The translations under genes were made by a program, and so were the position numbers. Shown here in pieces: positions 25,025 to 32,871 of a stretch of DNA of 64,000 nt (its first letter is position 1; every line of letters begins with the position of its first letter). The notes below the pieces were generated by a model. The model was given only the letters and a program-made list of their open reading frames with translations. It ran no database searches and was not told the DNA's origin. The stretch covers positions 35,984 through 99,983 of the forward strand of contig DASYXT010000097.1 of NCBI GenBank assembly GCA_035934555.1, written 5' to 3'. This DNA comes from DASYXT01 sp035934555 (GTDB taxonomy: Bacteria; Verrucomicrobiota; Verrucomicrobiia; Limisphaerales; UBA8199).

Positions 25025-26334
25025 TGGTCCGCTTCCAAGCCTCCGAGCCCAACGGCGTCGCCGTCCAGCAACTGGAGGTGTTGGTACGCACCGCCATTTT
25101 CAAATCGGCCAACCAACTGGTTGGGTATCTGTTGCAACAAGCCGCCGACCGTATCGACGCGGCTTACCAACCCAAACCGGGTTGGCAGCGCAAGGGACGA
25201 GCGCAAGTCACGGTCGATTGCATCTTCGGGTTTTTCACCCTGGAACGGGATTACTACTATCATCCGGGCAAGCAGCAGGGACACTCTCCGGCCGATGCGG
25301 CGTTGGGTCTAGAGGGCAGTTGCACCCCCGCCTTGGCTCGGTTGGTGTGTTTGGAAGGAGCCGATGAAGCCAGCTACCAAAAGGCCCAGCAGCATTTGAA
25401 AGAGACCGGCGGCATTGGCGTTTCGGCCCGGCAGATTCAGCGCTTGGTCCAAACTGTGGGTCCCGGTGCCCAGACTTGGCAAGAGCGCGAGGCCTTAGCA
25501 CCGCTGCCAGGCACCCAGCCGGCCCCCATCATGTATCTGAGTGGTGACGCCTCGGGCGTGCCTATGCGGCCAGAAGAATTAGAGGGTGTGGAGGGCAAAG
25601 GTCCCGACGGCAAGGCCAAGCACCGCATGGCCAATCTGGGGTGTGCGTTCACGCAACATCAAGTCGATGACGAAGGTCATCCCATCCGCGATCCCGATTC
25701 GACGACCTATGTATCGACCATGGGGCCGATCGAGGAGTTTGGCCCCCTGTTGCGCCAGGAGGCCATTCGCCGAGGGCTGGCGTTGGCGACCTTCGTGGTG
25801 CTGCTCATCGACGGCGCCGAAGGCTTGGCCAACATGGGACGGCTTTGTTTCCCCACCGCACTCCAAATCGTCGACTTCTATCACGCCATGGAGCACGCCC
25901 GCAAGGTGCTGCTGGCCTTGTTGGGCAGCAAGCAGCACCCCGAGTTCAAGAAGCGACTCGGCCGTTGGGCTCGGCAATTACTCCGGGATAAAGTCCAAGA
26001 TCTCATCGCGGCGGCACGAAAAGAATGCGCCGGCACGACCCGCACTGAGGCGGTAGAAAAGGAACTGGGTTATTTCGTCCGCAACGTTGAGCGCATGCAG
26101 TATGGCACTTTCCGTAGCCGCGGCTTTTTTATCGGCTCGGGGGTCATCGAAGCTGGCTGCAAGACGATCATCGGCGCGCGCTGCAAACAATCGGGCATGT
26201 TCTGGGGCGTGCCTGGAGCGGAAAACATCCTCGCGCTTCGCTGCATCAGTTCCAGCCGCCGACTTGATGATTTCTGGAAAGTGCGGCTCAATGACCATGC
26301 CGCGACCAATGATTGCCTGGCCCTGGCTGCCTGA
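25024..26334 (+). CDS. ISKra4 family transposase
   Basis: This 436-residue protein is the DDE-type transposase of the insertion sequence. It has an N-terminal helical region with the family block VDCIFGFFTLERDYYYHP, a probable first catalytic Asp in MYLSGDASGVPM, a second in LLIDGAEGLANMG or QIVDFYHAMEHA, and the catalytic Glu in GFFIGSGVIEAGCKTIIG. The conserved block CKQSGMFWG near the end is also typical. No stop or frameshift breaks it, so it may be active. Its ATG overlaps the preceding stop. Translation may also come by -1 frameshift from the first ORF. Confidence 0.92.
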   Translation: MVRFQASEPNGVAVQQLEVLVRTAIFKSANQLVGYLLQQAADRIDAAYQPKPGWQRKGRAQVTVDCIFGFFTLERDYYYHPGKQQGHSPADAALGLEGSCTPALARLVCLEGADEASYQKAQQHLKETGGIGVSARQIQRLVQTVGPGAQTWQEREALAPLPGTQPAPIMYLSGDASGVPMRPEELEGVEGKGPDGKAKHRMANLGCAFTQHQVDDEGHPIRDPDSTTYVSTMGPIEEFGPLLRQEAIRRGLALATFVVLLIDGAEGLANMGRLCFPTALQIVDFYHAMEHARKVLLALLGSKQHPEFKKRLGRWARQLLRDKVQDLIAAARKECAGTTRTEAVEKELGYFVRNVERMQYGTFRSRGFFIGSGVIEAGCKTIIGARCKQSGMFWGVPGAENILALRCISSSRRLDDFWKVRLNDHAATNDCLALAA

Positions 26335-26357
26335 CCGAAGAAATTTGTCCCGCGCAC

Positions 26358-26366
26358 TCATTGCTC
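26358..26366. repeat. Target-site duplication, right copy
   Basis: TCATTGCTC follows the right inverted repeat of the insertion sequence and is identical to 24575-24583. Confidence 0.9.
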
Positions 26367-26484
26367 AATAAAATGAATTTTCAATTGACGAGGCTCATTA
26401 ACTATTGAGCATTGCGTAATGGTCATTTTGCCATCGCCAAGACGGGCTCGTGAGCTGAGTTAAGAACTTGTGAATAACTTTTCT

Positions 26485-26513
26485 CTGACAGCCCGCTTGA
26501 AAGCGTGCATAAT
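26485..26513 (+). promoter_or_regulatory. Strong sigma70-like promoter upstream of a structured RNA
   Basis: CTGACA (26485-26490) and CATAAT (26508-26513) each match consensus at five of six positions, with an optimal 17-base spacer. The predicted start near 26520 coincides with the first base of a 10-bp helix that closes the RNA described next. Confidence 0.6.
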
Positions 26514-26519
26514 ACTTGT

Positions 26520-26660
26520 GCGCGTCGAATGAGCCCGGGTCCATGAACCGGCTTTGAGATCTTTGTGCCGGGGCGTCAGGACTTAATTCGCAAGACGAAC
26601 TACTAATCCCGCTTGCGGGAGCGCCAATCTCATTTGGGACTTCGACGCGCGCTTCTTTTT
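26520..26660 (+). ncRNA. Candidate structured non-coding RNA upstream of guaA (about 140 nt)
   Basis: The 351-base gap between the insertion sequence and guaA has no convincing protein gene. It holds a promoter, an RNA whose ends pair perfectly over 10 bp (GCGCGTCGAA at 26520-26529 with TTCGACGCGC at 26641-26650), and a T-rich tract TTCTTTTT at 26653-26660. Inside are hairpins CCGGC/GCCGG near 26548-26570, CGTC/GACG near 26573-26597 and TCCCGC/GCGGGA near 26607-26620. The end-to-end helix plus U tail fits a free-standing stable RNA (6S-like) or a terminating leader of guaA. No known riboswitch core was recognised. Confidence 0.5.
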
Positions 26661-26708
26661 CTCTGGCCAAACCCGTTTCCGATAGAGAACATCCTTTTTT
26701 GAATCACC

Positions 26709-28244
26709 ATGACGGAACAGATTGTCATATTGGATTTTGGCTCACAATACACCCAGGTGATTGCGCGGCGAATTCGGGAATGCAACGTCTATTCGGTCAT
26801 CCTGCGCCATGATACGCCGGCAAGGGAATTGGCGGCGTTGGCTCCGCGCGGTCTCATCCTGTCCGGCGGCCCAGCCAGCGTCTATGCCAAGGACGCGCCG
26901 CTGCCCGATCCGGCCATTTTCGAGCTGGGCGTTCCCGTGCTGGGCATCTGTTACGGGTTGCAGATCATCGCGCAGTTCCTCGGCGGCAAAGTCGAGCCCG
27001 GCCAAAAGCGTGAGTACGGCAAGGGCACCCTGCGCGTCAAAGACAGCTTTTGTCCGTTGTTCGCCAACCTGCCTGAAACGTTGCAGGTCTGGAATTCCCA
27101 TGGCGACAAGCTGACTCGCCTGCCAAAGGGGTTCAAATCCGTCGCCGTAACCGATAATTCGGATTATGCGGCGGTCCAAAGGGGTTCCTTGTTCGGGTTG
27201 CAGTTCCATCCTGAGGTGGTCCACACGCCGCAGGGCAAGGAAATCCTGGCCAACTTCGTCCACAACGTCTGCTCCTGTGGCAAGAACTGGACGATGCGCA
27301 GCTACATTGATCAGGCGGTCGAGGCCATCCGCGCCAAGGTCGGCGAGGACAAAGTCGTGCTGGGCCTGAGCGGTGGCGTCGATTCCAGTGTCGCGGCGGC
27401 CCTGCTCCACAAGGCCATCGGTGACCAACTGACTTGCATCTTCGTCAATAACGGCCTGTTGCGCGGGCGCGAAGCGGAAGTGGTCCAGGAAGTTTTTGGC
27501 CGGCATTTTCGCCTCAAGCTGCAGTATGAGAATGCCGCCGGGCTGTTCCTGCGCCGGCTCAAAGGCGTGACGGCGCCGGAGCGCAAACGAAAGCTGATCG
27601 GCAAAACCTTCATCGAAGTGTTCGAAGCCGCGACTCGCCGCGCCGGCAAAGCCAAGTACCTCGCCCAAGGCACCCTTTACCCGGATGTGATCGAGTCGGT
27701 GCCGATTGGGGGGAATCCGGCGGCCATGATCAAAAGCCACCACAATGTCGGCGGCTTGCCCAAGAAAATGCGCTTCCAACTAGTCGAGCCGCTTAAATGT
27801 TTATTTAAGGACGAGGTGCGCGAGTTGGGGCTGGAGCTGGGTTTGCCGCGCGAGATCGTCCTGCGCCAGCCTTTTCCCGGGCCTGGCTTGGCCGTCCGTA
27901 TTCTGGGCGAAGTCACCCCGGCGCGCCTGCGCATCCTGCGCAACGCCGATTCCATTGTGGTCGATGAAATGAAAGCCAGTGGGTGGTATTACAAGATCTG
28001 GCAAAGCTTCGCGGTATTGCTGCCGGTGCGCAGTGTTGGGGTCATGGGCGACGAGCGGACCTACGACTATACCATCGCGCTGCGCGCCGTTGATTCCCAG
28101 GACGGCATGACCGCCGATTGGGTCAAACTCCCCTACGACCTGCTGGAAAAGCTCTCCAGCCGCATTATCAACGAAGTCAAAGGCGTCAACCGCGTCTGTT
28201 TTGACATCACCAGCAAGCCGCCGGGAACCATTGAGTGGGAGTAG
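26709..28244 (+). CDS. guaA: GMP synthase (glutamine-hydrolysing)
   Basis: GuaA converts XMP to GMP using ATP and ammonia from glutamine, the last step of guanine nucleotide synthesis. The 511-residue product has the class I glutamine amidotransferase domain first (LSGGPASVY, then GICYGLQIIAQ with catalytic Cys81, and the LQFHPEV histidine block near 160). Then come the ATP pyrophosphatase domain with LGLSGGVDSSVAAAL near residue 220 and the C-terminal dimerisation domain with RQPFPGPGLAVRILGE and FDITSKPPGTIEWE. It is full length. It is preceded by a candidate structured RNA and followed by a palindromic terminator-like repeat. Confidence 0.98.
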   Translation: MTEQIVILDFGSQYTQVIARRIRECNVYSVILRHDTPARELAALAPRGLILSGGPASVYAKDAPLPDPAIFELGVPVLGICYGLQIIAQFLGGKVEPGQKREYGKGTLRVKDSFCPLFANLPETLQVWNSHGDKLTRLPKGFKSVAVTDNSDYAAVQRGSLFGLQFHPEVVHTPQGKEILANFVHNVCSCGKNWTMRSYIDQAVEAIRAKVGEDKVVLGLSGGVDSSVAAALLHKAIGDQLTCIFVNNGLLRGREAEVVQEVFGRHFRLKLQYENAAGLFLRRLKGVTAPERKRKLIGKTFIEVFEAATRRAGKAKYLAQGTLYPDVIESVPIGGNPAAMIKSHHNVGGLPKKMRFQLVEPLKCLFKDEVRELGLELGLPREIVLRQPFPGPGLAVRILGEVTPARLRILRNADSIVVDEMKASGWYYKIWQSFAVLLPVRSVGVMGDERTYDYTIALRAVDSQDGMTADWVKLPYDLLEKLSSRIINEVKGVNRVCFDITSKPPGTIEWE

Positions 28245-28255
28245 GGCGGAGGGCG

Positions 28256-28292
28256 CGAAGCGTCGTGGACTGCGCCAGCCTTCTGGCGCTTT
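28256..28292. repeat. Palindromic interspersed element, single arm (copy C), with terminator-like hairpin
   Basis: The segment matches the right arm of copies A and B: GAAGCGTCGTGGACTGCGCC, then the hairpin GCGCCAG (28272-28278) / CTGGCGC (28283-28289) and TTT. Only one arm is present. It lies 12 bases after the guaA stop and could serve as its terminator, although the T tract is short. It separates guaA from the convergent BtpA-like gene. Confidence 0.75.
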
Positions 28293-28321
28293 CACCTCTG
28301 TCCGCTCAAAACATCCGAGAC

Positions 28322-29149
28322 TTAATCGTGCCCTGCTCCCCGGTTTGTGAGGTGTCTTGCTCCGCGCATCGCAGCGGCCAGGGCCGCCACCCGGCGCACC
28401 GCCACCGCATTTGCGATTTGCCCTCCGGTCTTCAACGACGTTCCCACGATGAATCCGTCCGCCAGCGGCAGATAGTCCTGCACGTTTTCGATTCTCACAC
28501 CGCTACCCACCAGAATCTTGGCCGACGGACAGGCCGCGCGGAGGGTTTGCAAATCTGTGAGGTTCGCCGCCACGCCGGTGCCCGTACCGGAGACGATCAA
28601 CGCATCCGCCAGTCCGCGGTATAAAGTATCGCGAGCAGCGATAGCAATCGGCAGACCGCCGAGGGGAGTTGCATGTTTGACGTGCACATCGGCAAAGATC
28701 AGCACCGCGGGGCATAACTGGCCGCGGCAGCGCAGCGTTTCATAAGCCTGGCCCTCGATCAGTCCCTGGTCGGTGACCATCGCGCCGGTATGAACGTTGA
28801 CGCGGATGAACCTGCCGCCGCACACCGCGCATAGTGCCAGGGCCGCGCGGGCATCATTGCGCAGCACGTTAAAACCGATGGGCAACTTGATGGCAGCGCG
28901 CACCGCCTGGCCCGCTACAGCAAGGGCGGCAACCGTCTCGGGAGCGACCGTGCCTTTGGTGAACGGGACATCGCCGAAATTTTCGAGGCAAACTGCGTGG
29001 GCGCCACCGCGTTCATAGGCGCGAGCGTCCCGCACCGCCGCGGCCACCACCGGCCCAAACGCGCCTTCGTAGCGCGGTGAGCCGGGCAACGGTTGCAGGT
29101 GCACCACACCGATCAACGTGCGCGGCTGCTCCTCGAACCAGCTCTTCAT
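28322..29149 (-). CDS. BtpA/SgcQ family TIM-barrel protein
   Basis: This 275-residue protein belongs to the BtpA family. The cyanobacterial namesake stabilises photosystem I, but most bacterial members have no known substrate. Family blocks seen are LIGVVHLQPLPGSPRYEG, GGAHAVCLENFGDVPFTKG, LPIGFNVLRNDARAALALC, FIRVNVHTGAMVTDQG, IFADVHVKHATPLG and ALIVSGTGTGVAANL, consistent with a TIM barrel and possibly a sugar or nucleoside role. An upstream in-frame start at 29329 lies inside rnc and encodes low-complexity sequence, so MKSWFEEQ at 29149 is chosen. It overlaps the rnc stop by ATGA and is probably co-translated. Confidence 0.9.
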   Translation of the reverse strand: MKSWFEEQPRTLIGVVHLQPLPGSPRYEGAFGPVVAAAVRDARAYERGGAHAVCLENFGDVPFTKGTVAPETVAALAVAGQAVRAAIKLPIGFNVLRNDARAALALCAVCGGRFIRVNVHTGAMVTDQGLIEGQAYETLRCRGQLCPAVLIFADVHVKHATPLGGLPIAIAARDTLYRGLADALIVSGTGTGVAANLTDLQTLRAACPSAKILVGSGVRIENVQDYLPLADGFIVGTSLKTGGQIANAVAVRRVAALAAAMRGARHLTNRGAGHD

Positions 29150-29907
29150 GAATTGCCCGCTGGTGGTGTGGCTGCCCGGTTCGGGTCCGACGGCGCTTCG
29201 CCTTCCGATTCGAGGGCCTTTTGTTGCCGCAGTTTTACCAGCGCCGCCAGTGCCGCCTCGCTCTCGGCGGCCTTCTTGCTCTTGCCGCGGCCTCGAGCCA
29301 ATTCGACGCCGGCATGCTGCACGGTGCACTCGAACAGTCGATCATGGTCCGGCCCCGAGACCGAAGCGACATGATACCGCGGCGCCTCGGACGAAAACGA
29401 CTGCAGCATCTCCTGCAGTTCGCCTTTGGGATTTTCCAGGTTCGGAATGACGTTCAACTCGCCGAACGCGCTCAGGAATTGGCTGAGGATAAACTCGCGC
29501 GCTTCTTCGAAGCCCGCATCGAGGAAAATGGCGCCCAGCAATGATTCGAAAGTATCCGCAAGCGCCGAGGGCCGCTCGCGGCCGCCAGATAGTTCCTCTC
29601 CTTTGCTCATGAGCAAATGCGCGCCCAGGCCAAGATGCCGCGCGCGCTCGGCGAGGCTGCGGCGGTTCACCAGCTTGGCCCGGCCTTTAGTCAGCGGCCC
29701 TTCCCCATAATCGGGGAACTTGCTGTATAACTCGTGTGTGAGAGCCAATTGCAGGACGGCATCACCGAGGAATTCCAGGCGCTGGTTGGTCTGCACGGGC
29801 GGGCCTTGCTCATGGGCGAGCGAGGGGTGGGTCAAGGCAAGCCGTAACAATTCCACATCGCGGAACCGATAACCCAACCGGGCCTGGAGTTCGTCGAGAG
29901 CGCTCAC
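29146..29907 (-). CDS. rnc: Ribonuclease III
   Basis: RNase III cuts double-stranded RNA, including rRNA precursors. The 253-residue protein has the catalytic signature NQRLEFLGDAVLQL near residues 41-54, the second acidic site DTFESLLGAIFLDAGF near 118-133, and a C-terminal double-stranded RNA-binding domain (NPKGELQEMLQSFS...YHVASVSGPDHDRLFECTV...GRGKSKKAAESEAA). A tail of about 25 residues follows the binding domain. It is the upstream partner of the BtpA-like gene, with a 4-base overlap. Confidence 0.97.
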   Translation of the reverse strand: MSALDELQARLGYRFRDVELLRLALTHPSLAHEQGPPVQTNQRLEFLGDAVLQLALTHELYSKFPDYGEGPLTKGRAKLVNRRSLAERARHLGLGAHLLMSKGEELSGGRERPSALADTFESLLGAIFLDAGFEEAREFILSQFLSAFGELNVIPNLENPKGELQEMLQSFSSEAPRYHVASVSGPDHDRLFECTVQHAGVELARGRGKSKKAAESEAALAALVKLRQQKALESEGEAPSDPNRAATPPAGNS

Positions 29908-29919
29908 AACGGCCGATGT

Positions 29920-30540
29920 TCAGGAAGCGGCCGGAGCGACAGGCACGGGTGCCTCGGGCTCGGGTGCGACAGGCTGTGCGGGCTCACTCTTTGGAGTAGC
30001 TGCAGCCTGCGCGGGCTCGGCGGGCTCGGCGGGGGCGAAGCCGTGTTCGAGCAGCGCGGCGACATCGTGTTGCACGGCTTCGAGTTGGTTGAGCTGCAAC
30101 CCGGGGTCCACGATGGTGAACACGTCCCCCGACCGCGGTTGTTCATAAATAAATACCCGCCGCCCATCGCGCACGAGCTGTTCCTTTACTTTGAGCAAGC
30201 GCTTGCGTTCAAGCATCACCGCCAAAATGTAGCCGGCCGGAATGTACTGCGGGTCGTTCAGCTCGACGAGTTTGCGCAGCAGCGACTCGGCAGTCTCCTT
30301 TTGGATCGCCTCGGTGGCCGGCGGCGGGGATTCGTAGATTCCGTGCCAGTACGAAAGAAAGCCCTTGCGGTCGCGCGCGCCGTCGCTGTACTGCTTCTGC
30401 CAGCATGCCTGGCAAATATCGATGCGGTTAAATGCCGCGCGCTCGTCGAACAGCAGTGTGTGGTAGGCCTCTTTATCGGCAAAATGTCTGCCGCAGGCCT
30501 GGCAGGCATGCGCGCGGGCTTGAATATTCCAATCCATCAT
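29920..30540 (-). CDS. Hypothetical protein with two CxxC zinc motifs
   Basis: I do not recognise this 206-residue protein. It begins MMDWNIQARAHACQACGRHFADKEAYHTLLFDE and has a second pair in IDICQACWQKQYSD, a four-cysteine arrangement that should bind zinc near the N-terminus. The middle part (GFLSYWHGIYESPPPATEAIQKETAESLLRKL) is helical and basic. The C-terminus is a long Pro/Ala/Glu-rich tail (PAEPAEPAQAAATPK). It has no signal peptide and is probably cytoplasmic. It precedes rnc by 12 bases on the same strand and may share its transcript. An upstream ATG at 30573 is less likely. Confidence 0.75.
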   Translation of the reverse strand: MMDWNIQARAHACQACGRHFADKEAYHTLLFDERAAFNRIDICQACWQKQYSDGARDRKGFLSYWHGIYESPPPATEAIQKETAESLLRKLVELNDPQYIPAGYILAVMLERKRLLKVKEQLVRDGRRVFIYEQPRSGDVFTIVDPGLQLNQLEAVQHDVAALLEHGFAPAEPAEPAQAAATPKSEPAQPVAPEPEAPVPVAPAAS

Positions 30541-30669
30541 GCAACCAAGAGCCGTTGTGCTCGTGTGAACCAATATTGAAGGTCAGGCGCAGGACTGCAA
30601 CCTCAATTGCTCCGGCGCGCTACTCAATGCGAGCCTGGGCTCCGGGGGGGGGCAGCCTGGGCTCCAGGA

Positions 30670-31797
30670 TCAGGCGCGCGTTGCGGGCGACTTTAACTTA
30701 TCAGGGTTGAGCGGCTTGAGGTCCGGCGTCACAAACAATCCGTCGCGCCGAACCAGTTCGCCATCAAACCAGATTTCGCCCCCGCCCCACTCCGGCCGCT
30801 GAATCAGCACCATGTCCCAGTGCACCGCCGACCGGTTCCCGTTATCGCATTCCTCATAAGCCTGGCCCGGTGTGAGGTGCAGCGACCCGGCGATCTTTTC
30901 ATCGAACAAAATGTCGCACATCGGATTGAGGATGTAAGGATTGAATCCCAGCGAGAACTCGCCAGTGTACCGAGCGCCGGGATCCGTGTCGAGAATCTGA
31001 TTGAGCCGCTTCGTATTATTCGCGGTGGCCTTCACCACTTTGCCCTCCTTGAATTCCAGATACACGTTCTCGAACTTGCTCCCCGAGTACAGCGTCGGAG
31101 TGTTGAATTGGATGTGGCCGTCGATGGAATTCTTTACCGGGCAGGAAAAAACTTCGCCGTCGGGAATATTGCGGTCGCCGCGGCACATCTTGGCGCCGAT
31201 ACCCTTGATGCTGAATTTCAAATCCGTCCCTGGCGCCACGATATGGACGCGGTCGGTGCGCTTAAGGCGGGCTTCGAGCGGAGCCATCGCGCGCGCCATC
31301 TTGCGATAGTCCATCGTGCAAACGTCGAAATACAAATCTTCGAAGGCCTCGGTGCTCATGCCGGCGGCCTGGGCCATGCTGGGGCTCGGCCAGCGCAACA
31401 CGCACCAGCGGGTCTTGTTGACCCGGTAATTCAATACGGGCCGGGTGATGCGCGAATAGAGGGCCATGCGTTCGCTGGGCACATCAGCGTTCTCGTTGGC
31501 GTTGTGGCTGCCGCGCACCGCGATGTAGGCCTGTACCTTCTTCATCCGGAACAACTCGAGCTCCCGTTCCAGCGTGGCGTGCGCTTCATCCGTTCCGCGC
31601 AGCAACTCCCGATTCAGTCGCGTGTGGCGAACGGCGATAATCGGCGTGGCTCCGGCGGCGCGGGCGCCGCGCACCAGCGCAACGCCGAACTCGTCCGGCA
31701 CATCGATCAGGTCGAGCAGGACGTGATCGCCTTTCTTGAGTGCGGTGGAATACTCGACCAAAAGTTTAGCCAGCCGGGTGTAGCGCGGGTCGGTCAT
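30670..31797 (-). CDS. Aminopeptidase, M29 family
   Basis: This 375-residue enzyme belongs to the M29 thermophilic aminopeptidase family (AmpS/PepS type), metal-dependent enzymes that remove N-terminal residues from peptides in the cytoplasm. Family blocks are KGDHVLLDLIDVPDEFGVALVRGARAAGA, NENADVPSERM, TDLKFSIKG, GEVFSCPVKNSIDGHIQFN with a metal-site Glu, EFSLGFNPYI and SAVHWDMVLIQ with the late His and Asp. The length is slightly short of the usual 410 residues but no core block is missing. It has no close partner; the next genes on either side are on the same strand. Confidence 0.9.
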   Translation of the reverse strand: MTDPRYTRLAKLLVEYSTALKKGDHVLLDLIDVPDEFGVALVRGARAAGATPIIAVRHTRLNRELLRGTDEAHATLERELELFRMKKVQAYIAVRGSHNANENADVPSERMALYSRITRPVLNYRVNKTRWCVLRWPSPSMAQAAGMSTEAFEDLYFDVCTMDYRKMARAMAPLEARLKRTDRVHIVAPGTDLKFSIKGIGAKMCRGDRNIPDGEVFSCPVKNSIDGHIQFNTPTLYSGSKFENVYLEFKEGKVVKATANNTKRLNQILDTDPGARYTGEFSLGFNPYILNPMCDILFDEKIAGSLHLTPGQAYEECDNGNRSAVHWDMVLIQRPEWGGGEIWFDGELVRRDGLFVTPDLKPLNPDKLKSPATRA

Positions 31798-31874
31798 AAG
31801 CCTGAAAACTAGCCAAACACCGCGATTTGTCGAGGGATGAAACGGCCGCTGCCGTACACTGAATACTGAACTCG

Positions 31875-32621
31875 CTAAGGCGTGGCCTCCGCCGCACCTT
31901 CGCTCTCGGCTCCTTCGGCCGCTGCAGCCGCCTCGGCGGCCGCCGCTTCGGCGGTCGCCTGCTCCGCGGCTTCGAGATTGGCGTAATAAACACCCAGATT
32001 ATGCTGGGCGGTCTTGTCCCCCGCCCGGGCCGCGCGGCAGAACCATTTCACTGCCTCCCGCAGATTTTGCGGCACGCCACGCCCGGTTTCATAGCACAGG
32101 CCCAGATTGCACTGCGCCGGCGCGACTTCCTGCTCGGCCGAGAGCCGATACCATTTCACCGCCTCTTCAAAATTCTGCGGCACGACTTGGCCGGTCTCGT
32201 AAAAGACTCCCAGGTTGAACTGCGCCTGCGGCTCACCCTGTTCGGCGGCGGCGTGATACCATTTAACGGCTTCGGCATAGTTTTGCGTTACCCCCTGGCC
32301 GGTTTCATACAGCACGCCCAGGTTGAACTGCGCCGCCGGGTCACCTTGTTCGGCCGCTTCCCGGAACCATTTGGCGGCCTGGCCGTACTCCTGCGGCACA
32401 CCCAGGCCGGTCTGATAACAAAAGCCTAAATAACATAGGGCCGCAGAGTCATTTTGGTCAGCGGCGCGGCGAAACCACTTCACTGCTTCCTTGTAGTCCT
32501 GCTTCAGTCCCTGGCCGGTCTGATAACAAATGCCGAGCGCACATTGCGCCGCGGCATCGCCTTCCTCGGCGGCGCGGCGCAGCTCTTCCATAGTTTGCCA
32601 GGTACGACGGTTGGCCTGCAT
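31875..32621 (-). CDS. Sel1-repeat (TPR-like) protein
   Basis: This 248-residue protein contains six consecutive Sel1 repeats of 36 residues. Examples are AAQCALGICYQTGQGLKQDYKEAVKWFRRAADQND and AAQFNLGVLYETGQGVTQNYAEAVKWYHAAAEQGE. Sel1 repeats form helical scaffolds for protein interactions. A low-complexity Ala/Glu tail follows. No signal peptide is apparent. The frame is open to an ATG at 32714, but that extension reads through a palindromic repeat (GPQPIGWGCGE), so the start at 32621 (MQANRRTWQT) is preferred. The partner is unknown. Confidence 0.82.
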   Translation of the reverse strand: MQANRRTWQTMEELRRAAEEGDAAAQCALGICYQTGQGLKQDYKEAVKWFRRAADQNDSAALCYLGFCYQTGLGVPQEYGQAAKWFREAAEQGDPAAQFNLGVLYETGQGVTQNYAEAVKWYHAAAEQGEPQAQFNLGVFYETGQVVPQNFEEAVKWYRLSAEQEVAPAQCNLGLCYETGRGVPQNLREAVKWFCRAARAGDKTAQHNLGVYYANLEAAEQATAEAAAAEAAAAAEGAESEGAAEATP

Positions 32622-32643
32622 GCGACGTTGTCTCTCGCCGCAG

Positions 32644-32663
32644 CCCCAGCCAATGGGCTGGGG
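32644..32663. repeat. Short GC-rich palindrome (CCCCAGCC/GGCTGGGG)
   Basis: CCCCAGCC at 32644-32651 and GGCTGGGG at 32656-32663 form a perfect 8-bp stem with a four-base loop, flanked by GGCGCTAGCCCC. It resembles a REP-like unit upstream of the Sel1-repeat gene. No second copy was found in this window. Confidence 0.45.
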
Positions 32664-32871
32664 CCCGGCGCTAGCCCCTAGTTTAGCGGGAAACCATGGC
32701 GTTTCAAGAGCCATTCAGCGCCCGCAATTGGCATAGGGGCGTGCTGACACAATGAGATTCGCGTTTTCTTGCGTAGCCGTGAAATGCGCGCTGGAGCTCC
32801 GCTAGTTCCAGCATTGTCCACGGTCTGCGTTTCGGGTAATGTCAGAGCGGTACGAAAGAATGTAAGAATTC

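Larger units (their letters stand above)
24584..26357 (+). mobile_element. ISKra4-type insertion sequence, apparently intact (1774 bp)
   Basis: The element is bounded by terminal inverted repeats of about 23 bases at 24584-24606 and 26335-26357 with three mismatches. Both ends start GTGCGCGGGAC. A perfect 9-bp duplication (TCATTGCTC) flanks it, so the insertion is recent or well preserved. It carries two overlapping genes, a DUF6788 protein and a transposase with complete-looking catalytic motifs. The family call rests on the transposase protein. The insertion lies just after the 7-bp repeat tract and interrupts the 3' end of the DUF4202 region. Confidence 0.9.

Noticed and set aside
26398..26670. 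90-codon minus-strand ORF upstream of guaA
   Set aside because: It overlaps the candidate structured RNA and promoter on the other strand and has no recognisable domain.
30640..30660. Run of eight G residues near 30642-30649 as a phase-variation switch
   Set aside because: It lies in a short intergenic gap, not in a reading frame or between promoter boxes that I can identify.
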